Part shown: one piece after another, positions 36,838 through 45,142 of the stretch
Position numbering within the stretch: the first letter of the stretch is position 1
How the letters are laid out: the number at the start of each line of letters is the position of its first letter
NCBI RefSeq assembly: GCF_003182255.1
Contig: NZ_QGTQ01000001.1
Location: 331,634-395,633 of the forward strand
Source: Paenibacillus cellulosilyticus
Lineage (GTDB): Bacteria; Bacillota; Bacilli; Paenibacillales; Paenibacillaceae
DNA: 64,000 bases
Direction: 5' to 3'
Position numbers and translations under genes: made by a program
Notes under the pieces: generated by a model
Told to the model about the DNA's origin: nothing
Database searches by the model: none
What the model saw: the letters and a program-made list of their open reading frames with translations, nothing else

Positions 36838-37959
36838 ATGAGTAAATCATCTTTGTCCGACAATCCGGCCATAAGGCTTCTCTATTCCGCCCTGCTCTCG
36901 GTGCTGGGCGGACTTGTGTTCAAACTGCTGCATGTTCCGCTGCCCTGGCTGCTTGGACCGATGACTTTTACGTTAGTCGGATCAAGAGTCGTCAAAGTCG
37001 TGCGGCCATCCTGGCCAAGCTGGATACGCGACACCGCGCTAATTCTGATCGGCTATTCGATCGGTCTGACCTTCACGATGACGACACTGCGTCAGATCGG
37101 TCATCAATTGCCAACGATGGCACTGATGACGTTCATCTTAATCCTGTTGTGCGGCTTGCTTGCATGGATCATTACAAGACTGTCCGGCATCCCTTTCCCT
37201 ACCGTCTTAATGGGCAGCATTCCAGGTGGGCTCACGCAGATGGTCGTGCTTGCGGAAGACACGAAGGGCATCGATTTGACCGTCGTCGCTTTCTTGCAGG
37301 TCGTGCGGCTGCTCATGATTATTTTCTGCGTGCCGCTGCTTGTGTATAGTCCTTTATTCGGCGGAGACAGCGGTACGACAGCAGTGTCTAATACCGTAAG
37401 TGCTGTCGTGGAGCATGCTGCAACCGTGGCCGGCACTGGCTGGGGAGTTGTTGTGTTGTATGCGGTTGTCTGTGTTGCTGCGGCACTGCTTGCGAATAAG
37501 ATTCATTTCCCATCCGCGTACATGCTTGGCCCGATGATTATTACCGCTATTCTTCATCTGGCTGGCGTTGAAGGACCAGCGCTGTCCGCATGGTTACTGA
37601 GCGCTGCGCAGGTCATGATCGGCACCTACGTAGGACTGCTGCTCAAACCGGAGAAGCTCCAGAATAAAGTTCGTGTCGCCATTCTCGCTGTAACGAGCAG
37701 CACGCTTCTTATCGCCAGCACAATCGGATTCAGCTACTTGCTGACGCAGCTGCATGCCATCTCCAGCACGACTGCATTCTTAAGTCTCGCGCCAGGCGGC
37801 ATGGACCAAATGGGCATTATCGCGCATGAAGTGAATGCCGATATCTCGATCGTGACCGGCTACCAAATATTCCGGACATGGTTCATCTATTTCCTCATTC
37901 CGCCGATCCTGCGCATGCTGTTCAAGGCACTGAAACGCCGTAAGGTACAGCAGCGTTGA
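36838..37959 (+). CDS. AbrB-family (AbrB duplication) membrane protein
   Basis: A 373-residue polytopic membrane protein with about ten TM helices in two halves. Each half holds the family signature: PLPWLLGPMTFTLVG and PGGLTQMVVLAED in the first, PSAYMLGPMIITAIL and LAPGGMDQMGIIAHE in the second. The duplicated PWLLGP/PGG pattern is that of E. coli AbrB and the 'ammonia monooxygenase' misannotated proteins, thought to be transporters. The start at ATG 36838 has only a weak ribosome site and lies 16 bases after the MBL gene, so coupling is likely. Confidence 0.85.
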   Translation: MSKSSLSDNPAIRLLYSALLSVLGGLVFKLLHVPLPWLLGPMTFTLVGSRVVKVVRPSWPSWIRDTALILIGYSIGLTFTMTTLRQIGHQLPTMALMTFILILLCGLLAWIITRLSGIPFPTVLMGSIPGGLTQMVVLAEDTKGIDLTVVAFLQVVRLLMIIFCVPLLVYSPLFGGDSGTTAVSNTVSAVVEHAATVAGTGWGVVVLYAVVCVAAALLANKIHFPSAYMLGPMIITAILHLAGVEGPALSAWLLSAAQVMIGTYVGLLLKPEKLQNKVRVAILAVTSSTLLIASTIGFSYLLTQLHAISSTTAFLSLAPGGMDQMGIIAHEVNADISIVTGYQIFRTWFIYFLIPPILRMLFKALKRRKVQQR

Positions 37960-37984
37960 CAAGCCTGCATTCAATGCAGGCTTG
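37960..37984 (+). terminator. Hairpin after AbrB-type gene
   Basis: CAAGCCTGCA and TGCAGGCTTG pair perfectly around TTCAA. There is no long T run, so termination strength is uncertain. Confidence 0.55.
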
Positions 37985-38178
37985 CTGCATGAGGCGGGCA
38001 CCGTTGATGATGTCAGGTTGTCAGGTTTCTGACCTTTGACCAGTGAAAAAGCATCCGTTCTATGGCACATGGAAAATAGTAGTCAGCGTTAATATTTTAC
38101 ATCGCGTTTTTACAACCCTGCTGTCGTGTATAGTTAGGTATGCTGCTCTATACACAACAAAGGGGGGTTACACACGCT

Positions 38179-38838
38179 ATGAGATTTATAAAACGATTAG
38201 CACTAGCGATCGTTCTAGGCGTCATCATCGGCGTATGGCTCGGCATGAGTGGTACCGAATTCAACACCTCGACGCTGATCATCATCGTCGCATGTGCGGT
38301 CATCGTTATTTATGGCGCATTACTCATGCAAATGAATTATGTGCTTCGTTATTCTCGCAACAATCAAGCAGTGGACAAATGCATAAGGAAGCTAAGCCGC
38401 ACCGTTCCTTATTACGCGGCCGTCTGCGACCTGATCGACGGAAAGCCGGAATCGGCTGCCGCTAGAATGGGCAATATTAAGAGCGATAAGCTTCGCGCTG
38501 TAATGGGTGCCAATCTTGCGATAGCAAGCGAGCGGTGGCAGGAAGCCGAGCAGCATATTAATCGGCAGGACAACAATGATGTGAAGTATGTTTCCCGCGC
38601 TTTAACAAGGCTGCTTCAGGACGATCAGTCCGGCTTTGAACAATCGATGCGGATGGTTGATCATCCAGGGTTAAAATACGCGCTTGAGGCGGAGGCAGCA
38701 TTCCGTCAAGGCGACCTTACGAAGGCTGACGAGCTTGGGGATCTAGCCATCAACAACACGGCTGGACTACAACGTTATGCACTTATTCGGTACCGAGAGC
38801 TTCGAACCGCCGAGCCGAATCGGAAGACGTACTTCTAA
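38179..38838 (+). CDS. Membrane protein with TPR-like helical domain
   Basis: A 219-residue protein. Two TM helices lie at ~5-24 and ~29-50, with a cytoplasmic domain after them. That domain is all helical, with repeat-like segments (YYAAVCDLIDGKPESAAARM; ALEAEAAFRQGDLTKADELG) resembling TPR helices. No specific family is recognised. The start is ATG 38179, preceded by AAAGGGGGG at 10 bases; an earlier ATG at 38140 is less likely. It is monocistronic. Confidence 0.7.
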   Translation: MRFIKRLALAIVLGVIIGVWLGMSGTEFNTSTLIIIVACAVIVIYGALLMQMNYVLRYSRNNQAVDKCIRKLSRTVPYYAAVCDLIDGKPESAAARMGNIKSDKLRAVMGANLAIASERWQEAEQHINRQDNNDVKYVSRALTRLLQDDQSGFEQSMRMVDHPGLKYALEAEAAFRQGDLTKADELGDLAINNTAGLQRYALIRYRELRTAEPNRKTYF

Positions 38839-38850
38839 GCTGCTATACAA

Positions 38851-38886
38851 AAAGGCTGAGCAGATAATCGATCTGCTCAGCCTTTT
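38851..38886. terminator. Bidirectional terminator
   Basis: GGCTGAGCAGAT and ATCTGCTCAGCC pair perfectly, flanked by A and T runs on both sides. It lies between converging genes ending at 38838 (plus) and 38888 (minus). Confidence 0.9.
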
Positions 38887-38887
38887 C

Positions 38888-40255
38888 CTATTTCATCAAT
38901 CGGCGAATGATCTTCAGTCCCGCCTTCGACGTCGGGTAACGCAGCGGGATATCGAACCACGTCGCCTGACGAAGCACGCTCTTCTGATGCGAGAACGTAA
39001 AGAACGTGTTCTCTCCATGGTAGCTGCCAAGGCCGCTCTCCCCTACACCCCCGACAGGCAAATAGGAGGAGGCAAAATGCATCAGCGTATCGTTGATGCA
39101 CCCGCCGCCGAACGACAACCGTTCTACAACGCGCTGTTGGAGCTCGCGGCTGCTGCTGAACAGATAGAGCGCAAGCGGCTTCGGCCGCGCCAACACCGCC
39201 TCATACACTTCCTCGATTCGATCATAGGTAAGCACAGGCAATACTGGACCAAAGATCTCATCCTGCATGACTGGTGCTGACCAATCCACATGATCCAAGA
39301 CGGTTGGCGCGATAGCGAGCTGGTCCGAATCCGTCTGCCCGCCGATGACAACTTGGCCGTCATTAAGAAAAGCGGCCAGCCGCTTATAATGCCGATCGCT
39401 AATCAGATGCGTGTAACCCGGATTACGCAGCGGGTCCGCTCCATACAGCTCCTTCACGGCGGCAGTTAGATGTTCGAGGAACGCATCCTTCACCTCGCGC
39501 TGCACGTATACATAATCCGGTGCGACACAGGTCTGCCCCGCATTCGTGAATTTGCCGAACGCGATACGCTTCGCTGCCAGCTTCAAGTCCGCATCACCGC
39601 TGACGATACAGGGGCTCTTGCCGCCGAGCTCCAGCGTCACCGGGGTCAGATGCTTCGCCGCCGCTGTCATGACGATCCGCCCGACATGCGTGCTCCCTGT
39701 GAACAGGATATAGTCGGTCTTCTCCTCCAGCAGCGCTGTGCTTGCCTCAACGCCTCCCTCGACAACCGACACCCACTCCGGCTCGAACGCATCGGCGATG
39801 ACGGCACAGATCGCACGCGACACATGCGGCGCCAGCTCCGACGGCTTGAGCACGACCGTGTTGCCGGCAGCAACCGCGCCAACGAGAGGCACGAGTGCCA
39901 GCTGCAGCGGATAGTTCCACGGCGCAATGATGAGCGCTACCCCATACGGCTCCGGCACAATATAGCTCTTGCTGCCCCAATGGGTGAGCGGCGTACGAAC
40001 ACGCTTCGGCTTCGCCCACTTTCTCAGATGCTTCAGCGCATGACCGATTTCCTTATAGACGAGGCCAATCTCCGTCGTGAACGCCTCGAATTCTGACTTA
40101 TGCAGATCCTTCTGAACGGCCGCGAGCAGCGCTGGTTCATGCCGTTTCACCGCTTCGCGCAGCGCCTGCAGCCGCTTCAGCCTTTCGCCGAGCGGTCTCG
40201 TCCGTTCCTCCTTGAAGAATACCCGCTGCCGTCCGATTAACGCTGGAATGTCCAT
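38888..40255 (-). CDS. Class 3-type aldehyde dehydrogenase
   Basis: A 455-residue NAD(P)-dependent aldehyde dehydrogenase of the short class 3 (AldH/YwdH) type. Visible are APWNYPLQLALVPLVGAVAAG, FTGSTHVGR for the cofactor, ELGGKSPCIV with the general base Glu, and NAGQTCVAPDYV with the catalytic Cys. The C-terminus FTFSHQKSVL is typical of enzymes active on medium- and long-chain aldehydes. The start is ATG 40255 with only a weak GGTCGGG site. The gene is divergent from the lysoplasmalogenase gene. Confidence 0.93.
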   Translation of the reverse strand: MDIPALIGRQRVFFKEERTRPLGERLKRLQALREAVKRHEPALLAAVQKDLHKSEFEAFTTEIGLVYKEIGHALKHLRKWAKPKRVRTPLTHWGSKSYIVPEPYGVALIIAPWNYPLQLALVPLVGAVAAGNTVVLKPSELAPHVSRAICAVIADAFEPEWVSVVEGGVEASTALLEEKTDYILFTGSTHVGRIVMTAAAKHLTPVTLELGGKSPCIVSGDADLKLAAKRIAFGKFTNAGQTCVAPDYVYVQREVKDAFLEHLTAAVKELYGADPLRNPGYTHLISDRHYKRLAAFLNDGQVVIGGQTDSDQLAIAPTVLDHVDWSAPVMQDEIFGPVLPVLTYDRIEEVYEAVLARPKPLALYLFSSSRELQQRVVERLSFGGGCINDTLMHFASSYLPVGGVGESGLGSYHGENTFFTFSHQKSVLRQATWFDIPLRYPTSKAGLKIIRRLMK

Positions 40256-40366
40256 CCCGACCGCCGCCCTCTCTATTTTCGTAAACCGACCCGATTAACC
40301 GCTTACGGTTGCTGCGTTTCATGTTACAATACTTTCAATCCAATTCCCATGAAGGAGCGAATTTCC

Positions 40367-41017
40367 GTGGCGCAACGCACACGATTCCAAGCCTTACTCC
40401 CCTGGCTCATCCTGCTCATGAGCGCGCTGTACATCTTCGTCATCCCGGCAGACCCGCATGGGGTGAAGCTCTTGTTCAAAATCATTCCGATGCTGCTCAT
40501 CATCACCTATACATTCCTGCATATTCCGAAAAATAGCAAGCGCTTTCAATGGGCAACGCTCATCGGCCTCGTTTTTTGTATGTTTGGCGACGGCCTGCTC
40601 GACTGGTTCGTCGTCGGCCTGTCTGCTTTTCTGATCGGCCATCTCTGCTACATGACCGGCTTCTTCAGTGAATGGCGCTTCTCCGCTTGGCGGCTCGCGT
40701 CTATTGTACCAATAGCTATCTACGCAGCTTGCATGGGAACGCAGCTGGTGCAGGCCCTCCAAGAGGACAATGACACGGGGCTGATCATCCCCGTCATCTG
40801 CTACATTACCGTTATCGGGCTCATGGCATGGTCCGCCATTATGACCGGTCGCCTATGGGCGACGATCGGCAGTCTGCTGTTCCTCGCGTCAGACTCGATT
40901 CTATCGTGGAACCTATTCGTCTCCGATATCACGTACGCAGGCACGCTCATCATGACGACGTACTACGCAGCGCAATACTGCATTGCGCGCAACGTCACCG
41001 AGGATGCCAAACACTGA
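40367..41017 (+). CDS. Lysoplasmalogenase-like (YhhN/TMEM86 family) membrane protein
   Basis: A 216-residue membrane protein with eight TM helices of the YhhN family. Its animal homologue TMEM86 hydrolyses the vinyl-ether bond of lysoplasmalogens to an aldehyde. GLVFCMFGDGLLDW and GSLLFLASDSILSWN hold the conserved Asp-bearing GD and SDS motifs. I chose GTG 40367, because AAGGAG lies 9 bases upstream; the ATG at 40349 overlaps that site. The divergent aldehyde dehydrogenase could dispose of a fatty aldehyde product, an attractive but unproven link. Confidence 0.82.
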   Translation: MAQRTRFQALLPWLILLMSALYIFVIPADPHGVKLLFKIIPMLLIITYTFLHIPKNSKRFQWATLIGLVFCMFGDGLLDWFVVGLSAFLIGHLCYMTGFFSEWRFSAWRLASIVPIAIYAACMGTQLVQALQEDNDTGLIIPVICYITVIGLMAWSAIMTGRLWATIGSLLFLASDSILSWNLFVSDITYAGTLIMTTYYAAQYCIARNVTEDAKH

Positions 41018-41069
41018 GCAACACGTATACCTGTAGTTTCTGAAAATGCCCTCGTATATCATCGGCAAG

Positions 41070-41100
41070 CCGTCGGCAGAATCATGCCGACGGTTTCTTC
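41070..41100 (+). terminator. Terminator of lysoplasmalogenase-like gene
   Basis: CCGTCGGCA and TGCCGACGG pair perfectly around GAATCA, followed by TTTCTTC. Confidence 0.8.
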
Positions 41101-41101
41101 G

Positions 41102-41479
41102 TCATGACCGATTCAGCACATTGTCCTCCAGCACCGCAAACTTATCGCCGTACTCGCGAATAATGTGCTGCTCGCCCCAATTGCAGAGTGCAGTCAGTAT
41201 CGAGCCCAGCGTCTGTCCGTATTCACTCAACTCATACTCTACCTTCGGCGGCACTTGATTGTAGACGATCCGATCCACGATGCCGTCCTGCTCCAGCTCG
41301 CGCAGCTGCTGGGTGAGCATTTTCTGCGTAATGCCAGGCATGAGCCGCTTCAGATCGCTTGTCCGCTTCTTGCCGTGCGTTAAGTGACAGAGGATAACAC
41401 ACTTCCACTTGCCCCCGATCACCTCCAGCGTTGCCTCAACCGAGATGTTGTATTTCTTCCCCGTCGTTGTCGCTGTCAT
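41102..41479 (-). CDS. HxlR-family transcriptional regulator
   Basis: A 125-residue winged-helix regulator. The HxlR signature VIGGKWKCVILCHLTHGKKR, DLKRLMPGITQKMLTQQLREL and the wing VPPKVEYELSEYG are all clear. Members often sense electrophiles such as quinones or aldehydes through a cysteine. Two cysteines are present (CVILC), in the N-terminal half. The start is ATG 41479 with AGAGGAAG upstream. It is divergent from an MFS efflux pump/aldo-keto reductase pair and faces a cluster of palindromes, so it probably represses or activates that pair. Confidence 0.9.
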   Translation of the reverse strand: MTATTTGKKYNISVEATLEVIGGKWKCVILCHLTHGKKRTSDLKRLMPGITQKMLTQQLRELEQDGIVDRIVYNQVPPKVEYELSEYGQTLGSILTALCNWGEQHIIREYGDKFAVLEDNVLNRS

Positions 41480-41503
41480 TGCTGTCACTTCCTCTCCCTT
41501 ATC

Positions 41504-41575
41504 GTGCGTGTTCAATAAGTTCGGTTTTCAACATCGAGAAGATTGGATGAAAAGCGAGCTTTTTTGAACAACCTC
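41504..41575 (-). repeat. GTTCAAAAAG-ended hairpin element, copy 1
   Basis: On the minus strand the element runs from AGGTTGTTCAAAAAAGCTCG to CCGAACTTATTGAACACGCAC, so GTTCAAAAAG-like ends are inverted. It lies in the leader of the HxlR gene; its right end is 24 bases before the start codon. Copy 2 at 46396-46487 shares both ends and the AAAGCGGGCT/AAAGCGAGCT box, while the middle differs. Confidence 0.75.
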
Positions 41576-41576
41576 T

Positions 41577-41638
41577 TATAGGCACTTGAAAGTGCCTATA
41601 TTACTTTTTAGTAACTATATCACTTAAAAGTACGTACT
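41577..41638. promoter_or_regulatory. Palindrome cluster, likely HxlR operators
   Basis: Three inverted repeats lie in 62 bases between the divergent genes. TATAGGCACTT/AAGTGCCTATA (41577-41587/41590-41600) is perfect with a 2-base centre. TTACT-TTTT-AGTAA lies at 41601-41614. AGTACGTACT lies at 41629-41638. The middle one resembles the TACT-n-AGTA sites of HxlR-family proteins such as YodB. The cluster covers the expected promoter region of both units. Confidence 0.6.
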
Positions 41639-41761
41639 GTTTATTTCGTCGCAATACCTCCATAATAGCACTACCGGCCGGTCGATACCACCTGGTGACA
41701 ATCCGCTTCCCTTCGGGAAACGAATTGCACTGCAATACGTACAAGTAAAGGACGATTCACT

Positions 41762-42997
41762 ATGCATCTTCAACCCAAACAAGCAAACCTGGCGCTTCTC
41801 ATGCTTGCCTTGAGCGCCTTCGCAATCGGAACGACGGAGTTCATCAGCGTCGGATTGCTGCCGCTCATCGCCGATGACTTGCATATATCAGTGGCCACCT
41901 CCGGTCTGACCGTGACGCTGTACGCGCTAGGGGTCACCGTTGGCGCACCTGTTCTTACTTCACTGACAGCACGCATCCCGCGTAAAAAGCTGCTCATCGC
42001 CATCATGCTGACGTTCATTATCGGCAACGGCTTGGCGGCATCTGCTACAAGCATCGGCGTCTTGCTGGCTGCTCGTGTCATATCCGCATTCGCTCATGGC
42101 GTGTTCATGTCGATCGGCTCAACGATTGCCGCCGATCTCGTGCCGGAGAACAAGCGGGCGGGCGCCATCTCGCTCATGTTCTCCGGTCTCACCATCGCGA
42201 CTGTGACAGGCGTGCCGCTTGGCACCTACCTCGGACAGCAGCTCGGCTGGCGCTTCGCTTTTGCCGTAATCGTCGCAATCGGCGTCGTTTCCCTGCTATC
42301 GCATCTCGCGCTTATTCCGTCGAACCTGCCGCGCGGACAAGCTGCACGGCTCGGCGAACAGCTGAAGCTCGTCGCACGCGGCAGGCTGCTGCTCGCCTTT
42401 GCAACGACGGCGCTTGGTTATGGCGGCACATTCGTCGTCTTCACTTATTTGTCCCCGCTTCTGACGCAAGTATCCGGCTTCAAAGAAGCGACAACCGCTG
42501 CAATTCTTCTGCTGTACGGCATTGCCATTGCAATCGGCAATCTTATCGGCGGCAAAGTGGCGAACAAGAAGCCTGCTCACGCGCTGTTGTATATGTTCGC
42601 ACTGCAAGCTGTCGTGCTGCTCGTGTTCACCTTCACAGCTCCGTACCAAGGCGCTGCGCTGGTGACCGTATTCCTGCTCGGCCTGCTCGCGTTCATGAAT
42701 GTGCCGGGGCTGCAAATTTACGTTGTGATGCTGGCGGAGCGATTCGCGCCGCAGGCCAAAGATTTTGCATCAGCGGTTAATATCGCCGCTTTCAATGCCG
42801 GCATCGCAATCGGTGCGTACATGGGCGGCATCGTCGCCGAACAGCTCGGCCTTGTCCATACCGCTTGGGTTGGTGCCGTCATGGTATTCGGCGCTGTCAT
42901 CCTGACCGCATGGATGCGCAGACTGGAAGAACGAGACACTAACCCACAGACTACCCCTACTACGATGCAACGCAATTACAAACCATTGGAGGACTAA
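41762..42997 (+). CDS. MFS transporter, DHA1 (AraJ/YdhP-like) type
   Basis: A 411-residue major facilitator with twelve TM helices. The N-terminus ALSAFAIGTTEFISVGLLPLI and the loop ARIPRKKLLIAIML (motif A-like) are typical of the AraJ/YdhP/PbuE-like drug and sugar efflux branch. GVPLGTYLGQQLGWRFAF is motif C. The aldo-keto reductase gene starts 3 bases after its stop, so the two form an operon. The HxlR regulator upstream suggests induction by a toxic small molecule. Confidence 0.88.
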   Translation: MHLQPKQANLALLMLALSAFAIGTTEFISVGLLPLIADDLHISVATSGLTVTLYALGVTVGAPVLTSLTARIPRKKLLIAIMLTFIIGNGLAASATSIGVLLAARVISAFAHGVFMSIGSTIAADLVPENKRAGAISLMFSGLTIATVTGVPLGTYLGQQLGWRFAFAVIVAIGVVSLLSHLALIPSNLPRGQAARLGEQLKLVARGRLLLAFATTALGYGGTFVVFTYLSPLLTQVSGFKEATTAAILLLYGIAIAIGNLIGGKVANKKPAHALLYMFALQAVVLLVFTFTAPYQGAALVTVFLLGLLAFMNVPGLQIYVVMLAERFAPQAKDFASAVNIAAFNAGIAIGAYMGGIVAEQLGLVHTAWVGAVMVFGAVILTAWMRRLEERDTNPQTTPTTMQRNYKPLED

Positions 42998-43000
42998 AAA

Positions 43001-43852
43001 ATGACTACAACTGCACAACATCTGCAATCGACAACTACTCTGCGCAACGACGTTAAGATGCCTTGGCTCGGCCTCGGCGTATTCCAAGTCGAAGAAGGCG
43101 ACACGCTCATCGAAGCGATTAAATCGGCGATCAAGTTCGGCTACCGCAGCATCGATACGGCCGCTGTTTATGGCAACGAGCAAGGTGTCGGACAAGCGAT
43201 TCGCGAAGCAATCGCGGAGACGGGCATCGACCGCTCCGAGCTGTTCATCACATCGAAGGTATGGAATGCTGATCTTGGCTACGAGGAAACGCTCGCCGCT
43301 TTCGACGTAACGATGGAGAAGCTGGGACTCGACTATCTTGATCTGTATCTCATTCACTGGCCGAAAGCAGGCAAATATAAAGCCGCATGGCGCGCGCTGG
43401 AGACGCTGTACAAGCAGGGCCGTTTGAAGGCAATCGGGGTCAGCAACTTCCATGTGCATCATCTGGAGGATGTGATGGCCGATGCAGAGATCATCCCAAT
43501 GGTCGATCAAGTCGAGTACCATCCGCATCTGTCGCAGCTGGCACTCCGCGAATTCTGCGCAGCGAACGGCATACAGCTGGAGGCATGGTCGCCGCTGAAG
43601 CAGGGCCAGCTGCTGAACGAGCCTACAATTGCGAAGCTTGCGGACAAATACGGCAAATCCGTATCGCAAATCATCATTCGTTGGGATCTCCAGAACGGCG
43701 TCGTCACGATTCCGAAATCGGTGAAGCCGCATCGAATCGCCGAGAACGGCTCTGTGTTCGATTTCGCATTGTCCGATGAGGACATGGCGCTGCTCAACAG
43801 CCTGAACCGCGATGAGCGTGTAGGCCCGGACCCGGACAACTTTAATTTCTAA
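43001..43852 (+). CDS. Aldo/keto reductase (YvgN/AKR5-like)
   Basis: A 283-residue NADPH-dependent aldo-keto reductase. The TIM-barrel signatures are GYRSIDTAAVYGNEQGVG (catalytic Asp and Tyr), LFITSKVWNADLGYE (catalytic Lys), YLDLYLIHWPKAGKYK (catalytic His) and IPKSVKPHRIAENG for the 2'-phosphate of NADPH. Bacillus homologues reduce methylglyoxal and other reactive carbonyls. Together with the MFS pump and the HxlR regulator it looks like a carbonyl or quinone detoxification unit. Confidence 0.92.
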   Translation: MTTTAQHLQSTTTLRNDVKMPWLGLGVFQVEEGDTLIEAIKSAIKFGYRSIDTAAVYGNEQGVGQAIREAIAETGIDRSELFITSKVWNADLGYEETLAAFDVTMEKLGLDYLDLYLIHWPKAGKYKAAWRALETLYKQGRLKAIGVSNFHVHHLEDVMADAEIIPMVDQVEYHPHLSQLALREFCAANGIQLEAWSPLKQGQLLNEPTIAKLADKYGKSVSQIIIRWDLQNGVVTIPKSVKPHRIAENGSVFDFALSDEDMALLNSLNRDERVGPDPDNFNF

Positions 43853-43858
43853 TCATGC

Positions 43859-43897
43859 GAAAAAGCCTTCAAGCTCATAAGCTTGAAGGCTTTTTTG
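43859..43897. terminator. Bidirectional terminator
   Basis: AAAAGCCTTCAAGC and GCTTGAAGGCTTTT pair perfectly around TCATAA, with A and T runs on the two sides. It lies between the aldo-keto reductase gene and rlmN. Confidence 0.9.
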
Positions 43898-43917
43898 TAT
43901 CCGACAGTACTCCGTCG

Positions 43918-44979
43918 CTAGGCTTCCTTCCGAATCTGCTTGCTGCGCAGCTGTCCGCACGCCGCATCGATGTCGGCACCATGCTCCAGGCGCACGCTGC
44001 AGCTGACGTTCTGCTTCTTCATCACATCGTAGAACGCATCGATCGCTTCCGGCGTGCTGCGCTGGTATTGGCTGTGCTCATCGACCGGATTGTACGGGAT
44101 GAGGTTCACGTTCACCAGATCGCGGCGATCGCCTACGAGCTCCGCAAGCTCAAGCGCATGCTCGACCTTATCGTTGACGTCCTTGAGCAAAATATATTCC
44201 AGCGTAATGCGGCGATTCGTCTTCTCCAAGTAGTAATCGATCGCATCCATCAGCTTCGCGATTGGAATCGCCTTGTTAATCTTCATGATGCGCGTACGCA
44301 GCTCATCATTCGGCGCATGCAGCGATACCGCCAGATTCGTATTCAGATCCGAATCGGCGAACTCGCGGATTTTGCCGGCAAGCCCGCTCGTCGATACCGT
44401 AATGTGGCGTGGACCGATCGCAAGACCCTTATGATCCTTCACCGTGTTGATGAAGTCCGACATATGCTTGTAGTTATCGAACGGCTCGCCGATGCCCATC
44501 ACGACGATGTGGCTGACGCGCTCGCCTTGGCCTGCTGCATCCAAATAAAGCTGAACCTTCATAATCTGCTCGGTAATCTCGCCGCTCGTCAGGTCGCGGC
44601 TCTTCGCCAGCAGTCCGCTCGCGCAGAAGCTGCAGCCGATGTTGCAGCCGACCTGCGTCGTCACGCATACCGATAGGCCGAACTTGTGCCGCATAAGCAC
44701 CGTCTCGATCAGGTTGCCATCGGACAACCGGAACAGGAACTTCACCGTCCCGTCGGCCGATACCTGCTTCGTATGCTCTTCAAGCGTACTGATCGCATAG
44801 TGCTCTTCCAAAAGCGCCAGGCACGCCGAGTTCACGTCCGTCATCTCGGCGAATGTCGTGACCCGTTTGCGATACAGCCAATCCCATACTTGCTGGGCGC
44901 GAAACTTCTTATGTCCATGCGGCAGCAGCCATTCGATCAGCTGCTCCTGCGTAAATCCGTATACGGATGGTTTACTCAT
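43918..44979 (-). CDS. rlmN: RlmN-type 23S rRNA (adenine-C2)-methyltransferase
   Basis: A 353-residue radical SAM enzyme that methylates C2 of A2503 in 23S rRNA (and tRNA in some bacteria). The cluster motif is [11 protein letters not shown]. Also visible are [12 protein letters not shown], the substrate loop [26 protein letters not shown], and the C-terminal catalytic cysteine in [17 protein letters not shown]. The wording (ASGLL, GEPFDNY) is of the streptococcal/lactobacillar RlmN branch rather than Cfr. The start is ATG 44979 with GTGAGGG upstream. Confidence 0.9.
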   Translation of the reverse strand: MSKPSVYGFTQEQLIEWLLPHGHKKFRAQQVWDWLYRKRVTTFAEMTDVNSACLALLEEHYAISTLEEHTKQVSADGTVKFLFRLSDGNLIETVLMRHKFGLSVCVTTQVGCNIGCSFCASGLLAKSRDLTSGEITEQIMKVQLYLDAAGQGERVSHIVVMGIGEPFDNYKHMSDFINTVKDHKGLAIGPRHITVSTSGLAGKIREFADSDLNTNLAVSLHAPNDELRTRIMKINKAIPIAKLMDAIDYYLEKTNRRITLEYILLKDVNDKVEHALELAELVGDRRDLVNVNLIPYNPVDEHSQYQRSTPEAIDAFYDVMKKQNVSCSVRLEHGADIDAACGQLRSKQIRKEA

Positions 44980-45096
44980 TGGTTGTTGCCCTCACTTTAC
45001 TATAAAACCCTGCTATATCGTATTGTCCCAGAACTGATCTGAAAAAACAAGGTAAAACGGCTCTCCACGTCCCTCATCCCTAACTCCCCATATACA

Positions 45097-45126
45097 AAAG
45101 CCGCCCCTATCCGAAGATAGAGGCGA
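45097..45126 (-). terminator. Terminator of YfmO-like MFS gene
   Basis: CGCCTCTATC and GATAGGGGCG pair on the minus strand around TTCG (one mismatch) and are followed by GCTTTTG. Confidence 0.8.
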
Positions 45127-45142
45127 CATGTTAGACGAGATA

